Source of the DNA: an uncultured Oscillospiraceae bacterium
GTDB lineage: Bacteria; Bacillota; Clostridia; Oscillospirales; Acutalibacteraceae
NCBI GenBank assembly: GCA_900540865.1
Contig: UQHH01000072.1
Span: forward strand, 1 to 8,313
Length of the DNA stretch: 8,313 bases
Reading direction: 5' to 3'
In this document: positions 1-6,669 of the stretch, one piece after another
Position numbering within the stretch: position 1 is the stretch's first letter
Layout: each line of letters starts with the position of its first letter
The notes under the pieces: generated by a model
Told to the model about the DNA's origin: nothing
Seen by the model: the letters and a program-made list of their open reading frames with translations, nothing else
The model's database searches: none
Translations under genes and position numbers: made by a program

Positions 1-374
1 GAATAAAAAAACTCTTATTTTTAATGTGAGGTAAAATCGGTTTTATCTGTAAAAAGGCTTTTCTATTACACAAATTAGAAACGTATTAATATTTTGTATA
101 ACTCGGGGAAGGGCTTACAGAATATAATGGCCTGTTTCTGCGGATTTTTACCTCTCATTACAATTTAATGTGTTGTCGATTGTCTGACCTCAAGATAATT
201 ATATATCAACCTCCGGACATCTGCAAATATTTCTTGCGCAGCTTCAAGCTTTGCGTTATCTTCTATGAAATGTAAATGTTGTTCATTGTCACAGCGCCTA
301 AGAACAAATTTCTGAATTTAAAACAAAGCTGAACCGTTTGAATATTATAAAAGCGCTAACTGAAATAGATAATA
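1..374. other. AT-rich stretch without a supported gene
   Basis: This stretch is clearly richer in A+T than the genes to its right and has stops in all frames at short intervals. It lies downstream of the last gene of the leftward cluster. I see only short A/T hairpins, such as a 7-bp stem (one G-U pair) around a TCGG loop at 26-43, and no convincing G+C-rich terminator with a T-run for that cluster. One minus-strand open frame (165-317) has protein-like composition but no start codon and is listed separately. Confidence 0.6.
165..317 (-). pseudogene. Possible gene remnant, 50 codons, no start codon
   Basis: Read on the minus strand, a frame open from a TAA at 318-320 to a TAA at 165-167 encodes 50 residues. 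The middle, EAAQEIFADVRRLIYNYLEV, looks like a regular amphipathic helix of a real protein. No ATG or GTG start exists in it; the only TTG is late, and the other minus-strand frames upstream are closed. It could be the decayed 3' end of a gene, sitting 57 bases downstream of the DUF6873-like gene. An open frame of this length is not rare by chance in such DNA, so this is a weak call and I do not recognise a family. Confidence 0.2.
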
Positions 375-1130
375 TCATCTTTCTTTTTCCGTTAATAAAA
401 CCATACCGCCAATGTCCGTTAGCTCACATTTGTCCAGCAAATTTATATATACGCTGTGATTTTGCGTAAAGCTTTTGATTGCGTCATAATCTGGATGCTG
501 CGTAACATCGCCTGTAAAAAATAGCTGATTGCTTTCAAGTAAGGCGCAGCCGCCGCCGATAAACCCATGTGAAAAGCCCGGAAGCTTAATATGGCCTTCT
601 TGTATTTTTAAAACATCGTACCCCAGCTTAACAGCAGCGCGATAAATCGATTCATCCGCCGTCATCAACGCGTTTTCCGAAACAACCGCCGCGGCGCATC
701 GTGTATACCCTTGCCGTACCGAAACAATCTCTTTGTTAATTTTATCACAAACCTCTAAAATCTTTGTATCGGCATACTTTTTATTGCAGAAAACATGCCG
801 CTTCATTACAAGGCTGTTCAGCAAAATATGATATGGATATTCGTCAGCTGCTATATTGTTTACCGCCTTGGAAAAAGGGATGTCTATTTCACGTAGTCTG
901 TCCTGGAGAACACGGCATTCCTTTAAAACGATGAGCTGCTCCCTTCCCAAATAGAGGCATTGCATATCCGCGTGATAACGCTCGGGAAAAGGCATAGAAA
1001 AACAGGGCCTGGTTTGAACCGCACGGATTCCAAGCCCCTCTACCCTATTGATAATATGCGGATATTCACCTGATATTATGACTGTATCTACAGGCGACTG
1101 CGGAAGGTTCGCTTCAGATAAAAAATGCAT
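375..1130 (-). CDS. DUF6873-like protein, GME fold
   Basis: A 251-residue soluble protein with no signal peptide or membrane segment. The overall pattern matches the clostridial family known as DUF6873, assigned to the guanidino-group-modifying-enzyme (pentein) fold of arginine and agmatine deiminases. Visible blocks are HADMQ (53-57), DEYPYHILLN (96-105), GYTRCA (141-146), a glycine-rich GFIGGGCAL (189-197) and ELTDIGG (236-242). His53/Asp55 and Cys195 are candidates for active-site residues by analogy with the fold; this is inference and no substrate is known. The ATG is preceded by AAAGGTG at a rather long 12-base distance. It starts 45 AT-rich bases after the permease stop, so it may be the third gene of the exporter cluster or have its own weak promoter. 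The family assignment is from memory of the motif pattern. Confidence 0.8.
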   Translation of the reverse strand: MHFLSEANLPQSPVDTVIISGEYPHIINRVEGLGIRAVQTRPCFSMPFPERYHADMQCLYLGREQLIVLKECRVLQDRLREIDIPFSKAVNNIAADEYPYHILLNSLVMKRHVFCNKKYADTKILEVCDKINKEIVSVRQGYTRCAAAVVSENALMTADESIYRAAVKLGYDVLKIQEGHIKLPGFSHGFIGGGCALLESNQLFFTGDVTQHPDYDAIKSFTQNHSVYINLLDKCELTDIGGMVLLTEKER

Positions 1131-1175
1131 GATAATTGGTTACACCTTTTTATAATAATTCAATAATTTAAATAA

Positions 1176-2360
1176 TTATTCACTTCTCAAGGCCGCGACC
1201 GGTTTAAGGTTAGCGGCCTTCATCGCTGGATATACACCAAAGACGATGCCGGTCAGCAGGGAAAATATACACGTAAACAATAAAATGCCTGCGTTTAAAT
1301 TCAAGGTCATTTGAAACATGCTTGCGCCGGCAAAAGAAACCGCAATCCCTAAAACAACCCCAACCAAACAGCCGAGCATGGAAATCAAGCCGGCCTCCGA
1401 GAGGAATTCAAGCATAATCGTTGCTTTTTTTGCGCCAATCGATTTCTTAATTCCAATTTCCCTTGTGCGCTCGCTGACGGATACAAGCATGACTGTCATA
1501 ATACTTAAGCTTGCCACAACCAGGGAAACCGCTCCCACACAGGTTAAAATTAAGGTTACGATGTCGAGGATATTGAGCAGAATATCCCTTTGTTTTGCCA
1601 AATTGTTCGCGGTATATCCATCGTCCAGGCCGGAAGTGTCGTTCAGCTTTCGCACAATACTTTTTCCAAGGGCGTCCAAATCAGACCCGTCCTTCGCGCG
1701 TGTGATAATTTGATGATAGCCCAGTGACCCGGTCGCTTCCCGTACGGTGGTATATGGGGCGTAAATAAAATTAGGGAGATAGGTTCCCATTGCGTTTTGC
1801 AGCAGGCCGCTTCCGGTCTTTATTACGCCGACTACTTTGTATTCCTCCATTACGGCGCCGCACTGGACGGATATATTTTTCCCAACAATATTATCCCGCT
1901 GATAAATTGACTGCGCAAAGGTTTTATCGACCATACATACCTTTGCGCAGCTGCCGATATCGGACTTATTCAGGAAACGGCCGTATAAAAGCTGAAGCGA
2001 AACGGTATCGCCCGCGTCGGAATCGATTCCCCAAACGAAAGCGCTCTGTTTTTCATTCTGGCTGTATACCTGGGTCGTTTGTATTAAAACGGGCGTCGCG
2101 TCCTTTACGTCGGGCACGCTGCGGATTGCCTGCAGCTCGTCGTCGGAGAGCGGCGAACCTGAATTTTCCTTTGCGCTGATGGTAAGGCCGCCCAGCCCCA
2201 GGCTGTCAAGCTCGTTGTTGACAGCGGAAGTCCCGCAGGAGCTGATACAGCTGATAATAATGACGGATGTTACGCCGATTGCGATTCCGGACATCGTAAG
2301 AAAGCTTCTGCCCTTTTTCCTGCAAATGTTTTTAAGCGCGCCGGACAACAAATCAAGCAT
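1176..2360 (-). CDS. MacB/FtsX-type ABC transporter permease
   Basis: Integral-membrane subunit of a type VII (MacB-like) ABC exporter, 394 residues. The order is a short cytoplasmic N-terminus with an amphipathic start (ALKNICRKKGRSFLTM), membrane segment 1 at about 20-42, a large extracytoplasmic MacB_PCD domain at about 43-260, then three membrane segments at about 265-295, 322-346 and 358-378. The last three form the FtsX domain. The motif SERTREIGIKKSIGAKK (296-312) after the second segment is the coupling region typical of this family, and the end NLKPVAALRSE is also characteristic. Unlike Gram-negative MacB, no ATPase domain is fused. The ATG lies inside the end of the adaptor gene (8-base overlap), which indicates translational coupling; GGAAGG precedes it closely. 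Four-segment permeases of this type usually drive mechanotransmission for peptide or drug export or cell-envelope functions; the cargo here is unknown. Confidence 0.93.
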   Translation of the reverse strand: MLDLLSGALKNICRKKGRSFLTMSGIAIGVTSVIIISCISSCGTSAVNNELDSLGLGGLTISAKENSGSPLSDDELQAIRSVPDVKDATPVLIQTTQVYSQNEKQSAFVWGIDSDAGDTVSLQLLYGRFLNKSDIGSCAKVCMVDKTFAQSIYQRDNIVGKNISVQCGAVMEEYKVVGVIKTGSGLLQNAMGTYLPNFIYAPYTTVREATGSLGYHQIITRAKDGSDLDALGKSIVRKLNDTSGLDDGYTANNLAKQRDILLNILDIVTLILTCVGAVSLVVASLSIMTVMLVSVSERTREIGIKKSIGAKKATIMLEFLSEAGLISMLGCLVGVVLGIAVSFAGASMFQMTLNLNAGILLFTCIFSLLTGIVFGVYPAMKAANLKPVAALRSE

Positions 2361-3405
2361 TGCCTTCCACCGCGCTTTCCGAAGCGTTTGCCCGCTGGTT
2401 GAGCTTTACCGCGGATTTGTTGCGCACACCGTCGGGATTGGTAATAATATAGTCGCTCATTTTTATTCCCTTGACGACCTCAAGGCCCTTCGGATATTCA
2501 CCGTCCGTTGTGATGTATTTTTTTACCGCAACACCATTTTTGTATATATATACATACTCTTTGCCGTCCTCGTCCGCCTTGACCGATTGGTACGGCAGAA
2601 CAAGCGCGGACGATTTCACAGAAGATACAATAGAGCATTTTGCAGTATAACCGGGCTTAATATCATCCTTGGGGTTTTCTATGCTGACAGTGACGTCTAC
2701 AGTCGTTTCTTTCCCGGCGGTTGTGGCCGTCTGCTTTGCTTCATCGTCAATCGATGTAACCTTCCCGCTGTAGGTACTGTTTTTAAAGCCGCTTCCGGTA
2801 ATCTTAACGGGCTGGCCAATTTTTATGTCGCTGATTTTTACCTCGCTGACGGGAAGGACGACCTGGAGGTCTCCGTCGGAAACAATTGAAAATACACTGT
2901 CTCCCGGGGAAAGATATTCATTTTCCGTGCAGTCGGCTTTTTCCACAGTGCCGGAGATGGGCGCAGTGAGTGTCTGGGTCATAGAATCCCCGGTTGCAGG
3001 GCTTTCTGGCCGCGTCGCGTTTTCCAGCAGCCCGTCATAATTGTCGAGCACACTATAATTTCCGTTCAGCACTGCCTGGTAAATTTCCTGTGTGCTTAAC
3101 GCGCTTTTTGTTTCTTCACTGCCTTGGGAGGATGTAAGCGCAATATCGCAAAGCTTGTCCCCTGCCTTTACCTTATCTCCTTGGGAAACATATACCTTTG
3201 AAACAGTTCCGCCGGTAATGGTACGTACTTCCTTGCTTTCGCAATATTCGACTTTTCCAGTGCAGACAACTGTTTCTTCTATTGTGGTAGGCGCGGCTTT
3301 ATATACAGAAACAAAAGGCACGGACTGCATGACAGCGCTGCCAGAAAAAAGAATCCCCGCAATCATAATAACGGTAGCAATCGCAAGCGCAATATATTTC
3401 TTCAT
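2353..3405 (-). CDS. HlyD/MacA-type efflux adaptor (membrane fusion protein)
   Basis: A 350-residue adaptor that would sit on the outer face of the membrane and join the permease encoded next. One N-terminal membrane anchor spans about residues 4-27. Two lipoyl-like half motifs, GGTVSKVYVSQGDKVKAGDK (65-84) and APISGTVEKADCTENEYLSP (148-167), flank a spacer of only about 60 residues. The helical hairpin is therefore short or mostly absent, as expected in a Gram-positive cell without an outer-membrane channel. A beta-barrel region (182-260) and a membrane-proximal domain ending in KGIKMSDYIITNPDGV (312-327) follow. The ATG has a strong AAGGAG eight bases upstream. Its stop overlaps the permease start. 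No ATPase gene accompanies the pair in this window. Function is known by family; the exported substrate is not. Confidence 0.9.
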   Translation of the reverse strand: MKKYIALAIATVIMIAGILFSGSAVMQSVPFVSVYKAAPTTIEETVVCTGKVEYCESKEVRTITGGTVSKVYVSQGDKVKAGDKLCDIALTSSQGSEETKSALSTQEIYQAVLNGNYSVLDNYDGLLENATRPESPATGDSMTQTLTAPISGTVEKADCTENEYLSPGDSVFSIVSDGDLQVVLPVSEVKISDIKIGQPVKITGSGFKNSTYSGKVTSIDDEAKQTATTAGKETTVDVTVSIENPKDDIKPGYTAKCSIVSSVKSSALVLPYQSVKADEDGKEYVYIYKNGVAVKKYITTDGEYPKGLEVVKGIKMSDYIITNPDGVRNKSAVKLNQRANASESAVEGNA

Positions 3406-3504
3406 CTCACCATCTCCTTATCTCCGTTTTATTATTAGATGAGAAGAAGATTTTATGAATGAATTTTCTTTGCCGCCATGTGTATATTTTGCCTTTGTTT
3501 CTTC

Positions 3505-3510
3505 ATTATA
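3505..3510 (-). promoter_or_regulatory. Candidate -10 box of the exporter cluster
   Basis: On the minus strand this reads TATAAT, about 100 bases upstream of the adaptor start. No good -35 hexamer lies 16-18 bases further upstream, so it would need an activator or another sigma contact, or it is a chance match in AT-rich DNA. Confidence 0.3.
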
Positions 3511-3649
3511 AAAAGAGATAACAATTCTTTACTTAAAAAGCTGCGGCATATTTTTTAAACGCCATGAGACTGTGCTAGATTGCGTTTTCAGCGCTGTGCT
3601 TGTCTCAAAACCAAAGACTTTGGGGCGCTATGAAGAGGGAGACGATTGT

Positions 3650-3835
3650 ATGACGTTAATACCATGCGATTGCGACTGCGTTTACCAAAAAGAAGGTTAC
3701 TGCAATTTGGAAAAGGCTTCGGTTGTAACGAATGTCAACGCGGAAAAAGGCTGTGTCTATTATATCGCGCAGGAAAAAGAATCACCGGCCCGCGAGAGCT
3801 TCAAAAGCCTCGCGGATATTTTTCACGCCGATTAA
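3650..3835 (+). CDS. Small cysteine-rich protein of unknown function
   Basis: A 61-residue protein. The ATG at 3650 is chosen because AGAGGGAG ends eight bases before it; an upstream in-frame ATG at 3572 has no such site. Five cysteines stand in MTLIPCDCDCVYQKEGYCNL (1-20) and GCVYY (34-38), at positions 6, 8, 10, 18 and 35. This spacing suggests a small metal-binding or disulfide-linked fold. Proteins of this look occur widely in Clostridia and are often mislabelled hydroxymyristoyl-ACP dehydratase; they have no resemblance to that enzyme in size or motif. It is the only rightward gene between two leftward blocks, and its last 17 codons are antisense to the end of radA. I do not know its role. 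Confidence 0.75.
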   Translation: MTLIPCDCDCVYQKEGYCNLEKASVVTNVNAEKGCVYYIAQEKESPARESFKSLADIFHAD

Positions 3836-5161
3836 ATCGATTTTTTCTTTTAAATCAGCGCTGATTGCTTTTAAATTATGGTAAGGCAGTACGCAGCGCC
3901 GGAAGCCGAGCCGCTGGGCTTCCGCTATCCTCTGCTCGGCATGGGAGACGCTCCGGATTTCACCCGCTAATCCGATTTCGCCAAAAGCAAGCGCGTCCTC
4001 ATAAACGGGCATATCCTTCAGGCTGCTGACGAGCGCCATTGCTACGGCAAGGTCTACCGCGGGCTCGTCCAGCCTCAAACCGCCGACGACATTGAGAAAC
4101 GCGTCTACATTGGAGAAAAAATAGCCGGCGCGCTTTTCAAGCACGGCGAGCAGCAGGGACATGCGGTTATAGTCGAAGCCGGTCGACATCCGGCGTGGGT
4201 TTCCAAAGCCGGTAGCCGTCGCAAGGCCCTGGATTTCCGCAAGGATTGGACGGGTACCCTCCATCGCGCAGGCCACGCAGGTACCTGAAACGTTCTTAGG
4301 TCTTCCTGACAGGAGCATCAGGGAAGGGTTTTCCACTTCTATCAGTCCTCTGTCGCTCATTTGAAACACGCCGATTTCATTTGTGGAGCCGTAACGATTT
4401 TTTACGGCGCGGAGGATTCGGTAGGACATCTGCTTATCGCCCTCAAAATAAAGCACGGCGTCGACGATATGCTCAAGCACCTTAGGCCCCGCAATCGCAC
4501 CGTCCTTGTTGACATGGCCGACAATAATAATGGGAATTTCAAGAGATTTCGCGGTACGCATCAGTAAATTGGTGCATTCACGCACCTGCGTTACACTTCC
4601 GGGCGAAGAAGAAAGCTCGGTCAAATTCATCGTCTGAATAGAATCGACCATAACAAGGTCCGGCTTCTCCGTTCTAATCAGCTCCGCGACGATTTCGACA
4701 TCCGTCTCCGTTGCGATAAATAAATTATCGCTGTCTACATCGAGGCGGGTCGCGCGCAGCTTTAACTGCCGGCGGGATTCCTCACCCGATACATAGAGTA
4801 TTTTCAGGGAGCTGCCCAAATGGTTGCAGATTTGAAGAAGTATGGTAGATTTTCCTATACCCGGGTCGCCGCCCAAAAGGATAAGCGAGCCCTTGACGAT
4901 TCCCCCGCCGAGCACCCGGTCAAGCTCCGCGGAGCCTGTCTTATAACGCTGTTCATCCTGTGTGCTGATTTCACGCAGGAGCATGGGGCGCGCATAGGAT
5001 GCGCTGCGGACGCTCGACATGGCCGCGGAGGCCTTCGTGGATTCTTTAAATTCCTCATTCATTGTGTTCCACTGTCCGCAGCCCGGGCATTTTCCGCACC
5101 ATTTTGCGGATTCACAGCCGCACTCCGAGCAGATATAAACGCTTTTTATCTTTTGTGGCAT
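3782..5161 (-). CDS. radA: DNA repair ATPase/helicase RadA (Sms)
   Basis: RadA is a RecA-related, DnaB-like helicase that acts on recombination intermediates and promotes branch migration and strand extension during repair and transformation. All hallmarks are present in 459 residues, the usual size. They are an N-terminal zinc finger with Cys11, Cys14, Cys25 and Cys28, a Walker A motif GGDPGIGKST (97-106), a Walker B region LVMVDSIQT (169-177), the RadA signature KNRYG (254-258), and a C-terminal Lon-protease-like domain (about 285-459). The start at 5161 is chosen because the protein then begins MPQKIKSVYICSECG as in the family and GGAG lies just upstream; the longer open frame adds 25 residues overlapping cwlD. 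The GGAG overlaps the cwlD stop (4-base gap), so the two are coupled. The 3' end overlaps the convergent small gene by 54 bases. Confidence 0.98.
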   Translation of the reverse strand: MPQKIKSVYICSECGCESAKWCGKCPGCGQWNTMNEEFKESTKASAAMSSVRSASYARPMLLREISTQDEQRYKTGSAELDRVLGGGIVKGSLILLGGDPGIGKSTILLQICNHLGSSLKILYVSGEESRRQLKLRATRLDVDSDNLFIATETDVEIVAELIRTEKPDLVMVDSIQTMNLTELSSSPGSVTQVRECTNLLMRTAKSLEIPIIIVGHVNKDGAIAGPKVLEHIVDAVLYFEGDKQMSYRILRAVKNRYGSTNEIGVFQMSDRGLIEVENPSLMLLSGRPKNVSGTCVACAMEGTRPILAEIQGLATATGFGNPRRMSTGFDYNRMSLLLAVLEKRAGYFFSNVDAFLNVVGGLRLDEPAVDLAVAMALVSSLKDMPVYEDALAFGEIGLAGEIRSVSHAEQRIAEAQRLGFRRCVLPYHNLKAISADLKEKIDLIGVKNIREAFEALAGR

Positions 5162-5165
5162 AAAA

Positions 5166-5912
5166 TCACTCCGTCTGTTTGTTACTTCCCTGTTGGTTTT
5201 GATTATAGTAATTGAGATACCCGCAGTAGATAGCAAACGCCATTTCCTGGCGGTATTCCTCTGTTTTCAGCTTTGCAAGCTCTTCGCTGTTCGACAGGAA
5301 CCCGCATTCCACAATCACTGCGGGAACCTTTGCGTTATAGAGCAGGTAAATATTTTTATCGGCCTTTTTTGTTTCCCTGGTATTTTGCGGCTGCAGCATT
5401 CCGGTAACCGACGCCTTGATGCTTTCCGCCAACAGGTTACTCTCCTGCTTTTGGCCGGAATAGAATACCTGAGTCCCGCTATACTGTGTCTGCGGGAATT
5501 TGTTCTGGTGGATGCTGATAACAGTCCGTTCCAGGTCTTCATTGAAAATCGAAAGCCTTTTTTTCATATCGGAAACCTTTTTTGATTTTATGCTTTCGCT
5601 TCCCTCGTCATAAATTGCTTTATCGCTGTCACGCGTCAGTGTAACGTCACAGCCGCTTAAAACAAGCAGCTGCTGCAGGCGAAGGGCAATGTCGAGGTTA
5701 ATGTCCTTTTCCATTGTACCGTCTGCGCTTACCGCTCCCCCGTCTTCTCCGCCGTGCCCCGCGTCGATAACGAGCTTTGGAACGGCCGGAAGCGCCGTCG
5801 CCTGCGCCTTTATTGCAACCGTCTGAAACGCGTTGCCCATTAGCGCTATCGCGGTAATTGCCACCGCGAGGATAACGGAATAAATAACCAGCGTTTTTCT
5901 GCGAATAATCAA
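5166..5912 (-). CDS. cwlD: N-acetylmuramoyl-L-alanine amidase, CwlD type
   Basis: A zinc amidase of the Amidase_3 family that cleaves the amide bond between N-acetylmuramic acid and L-alanine. With the start at 5912 it has 248 residues. A membrane anchor or signal-like segment spans about 8-26, and the catalytic domain about 47-236. Zinc ligands and catalytic residues are visible: His53 in DAGHGG, Glu68 in MEKD, His135 in SIHQN and Glu202 in VECGFLSN. The size, single N-terminal anchor and lack of wall-binding repeats match CwlD, which makes the muramic delta-lactam of the spore cortex; CwlD identity rather than another short amidase is inferred. The start is not an ATG: a TTG at 5912 has GGGGTG seven bases upstream and is preferred to the TTG at 5927. 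The gene is followed within four bases by radA. Confidence 0.88.
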   Translation of the reverse strand: MIIRRKTLVIYSVILAVAITAIALMGNAFQTVAIKAQATALPAVPKLVIDAGHGGEDGGAVSADGTMEKDINLDIALRLQQLLVLSGCDVTLTRDSDKAIYDEGSESIKSKKVSDMKKRLSIFNEDLERTVISIHQNKFPQTQYSGTQVFYSGQKQESNLLAESIKASVTGMLQPQNTRETKKADKNIYLLYNAKVPAVIVECGFLSNSEELAKLKTEEYRQEMAFAIYCGYLNYYNQNQQGSNKQTE

Positions 5913-5942
5913 AACATCACACCCCAACTCATGTTACATTTA

Positions 5943-5972
5943 TGATTATGCAGAAAAATACACACATACGAC
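5943..5972 (-). promoter_or_regulatory. Candidate sporulation (SigE/SigG-like) promoter of cwlD
   Basis: On the minus strand, GTCGTATG (5972-5965) is followed after 14 bases by CATAATCA (5950-5943). This partly fits the SigE pattern (KMATATT, about 14 bases, CATACAHT) and lies about 30 bases upstream of the cwlD start. Known Bacillus cwlD is read by SigE and SigG, which makes the match plausible, but several positions deviate. Confidence 0.3.
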
Positions 5973-5980
5973 AAACAGGT

Positions 5981-6031
5981 AAGAAAGAAAATTAAAAACA
6001 CAGAAAACGCGGATAGTTTAATGCGGTTTTC
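5981..6031 (-). terminator. Weak candidate terminator after the DUF1349 gene
   Basis: On the minus strand, GAAAACCGC and GCGTTTTC pair with one bulged C around a 12-base loop (6031-6003), followed by a T-rich tract with TGTTTTTAATTTTC (from about 6001 downwards). The stem is imperfect and A/T-rich, so read-through into cwlD is likely. Confidence 0.35.
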
Positions 6032-6040
6032 GCTCCGGCT

Positions 6041-6631
6041 CTATTTATGAGGAGCCCATTTGCAGCCTGTTACAGCCATATCGGTAAATACCGCTTGAAA
6101 TGACGAATTTTCAGGGCTGCACCCGTATAATCCAAACGATATTTCTCCCGCGCCGTTCCACAAATGGCAAATACGCATTTGCTGATAGCTGATGCCGTCT
6201 GTGCTGCATTCTATGCAGAAATCGGATTCTCTTCTGCTTAGGCGGTACCACATTTCCTTTATGGAGGCCGGGATGTCGGTGGTTGCCCAATCGGAATAAC
6301 CGTGATTTGTAACAACACTTCCCAGTCTTTGATAATCTCCATTTTCATACTCGACAGAAGCCTTGAGCCAATTTTCGCTGTCCAGATATACGGCGATTCC
6401 GCACTGGTCAAAACGGTGTTTGCTTTCAAAGCTTGTTTTGACCGAAAAAGAAAAATAAGCCTCTGCGGTTTTCATCTGCAGGACGGGGGCGTTATCGTTT
6501 TGAAAACCATAATAGGTTCTTTGCCACAAATCCGTTTTCGGCTCTGTGACGATTACAATCTTTTTATCCTCAATCAAATATTTTTCCGGTTCCCTAACCC
6601 AAAACAGGTTTTCATTTATAAATTGTCTCAT
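6041..6631 (-). CDS. DUF1349 protein, concanavalin A-like fold
   Basis: A 196-residue soluble protein made of one DUF1349 domain, a concanavalin A-like beta-sandwich related to yeast Ree1 ("regulation of enolase"). Typical blocks are TDLWQRTYYGF (33-43), DQCGIAVYLDSENWLKASVE (75-94) and VVTNHGYSDWATT (106-118), then an ISFGLYGCSPENSSFQAVFT strand region near the C-terminus. The fold suggests carbohydrate binding, but no enzymatic activity is established and no catalytic residues can be named here. The ATG has GGAG eight bases upstream. It starts 38 bases after the uridine phosphorylase stop in the same direction and is probably co-transcribed with it; whether it has a link to sugar phosphate released by that enzyme is speculation. 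There is no signal peptide, so it is probably cytoplasmic. Confidence 0.88.
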   Translation of the reverse strand: MRQFINENLFWVREPEKYLIEDKKIVIVTEPKTDLWQRTYYGFQNDNAPVLQMKTAEAYFSFSVKTSFESKHRFDQCGIAVYLDSENWLKASVEYENGDYQRLGSVVTNHGYSDWATTDIPASIKEMWYRLSRRESDFCIECSTDGISYQQMRICHLWNGAGEISFGLYGCSPENSSFQAVFTDMAVTGCKWAPHK

Positions 6632-6669
6632 CGTGTTATCTCCAATAAATCTCAGCAGTATATTCAGCT

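Noticed and set aside
75..158. Minus-strand 27-codon frame starting MRGKNPQKQA
   Set aside because: The start recalls some transposases, but there is no ribosome binding site, the frame soon stops, and the rest does not match.
1131..1175. A/T-only inverted repeat between the permease and the DUF6873-like gene
   Set aside because: The arms consist only of A and T and are expected by chance in such a stretch; no terminator or operator can be supported.
2179..2889. Plus-strand open frame of 236 codons
   Set aside because: It lies antisense across the permease and adaptor genes, both of which have clear family motifs and ribosome binding sites. Its product shows no domain pattern.
4820..5215. 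Plus-strand 131-codon open frame
   Set aside because: It is antisense to the zinc finger and Walker A region of radA and the end of cwlD; the frame is open only because of their codon use.
5161..5236. Longer RadA start 25 codons upstream
   Set aside because: The added residues overlap cwlD and do not resemble RadA, whereas the start at 5161 has a ribosome binding site and the family's usual N-terminus.
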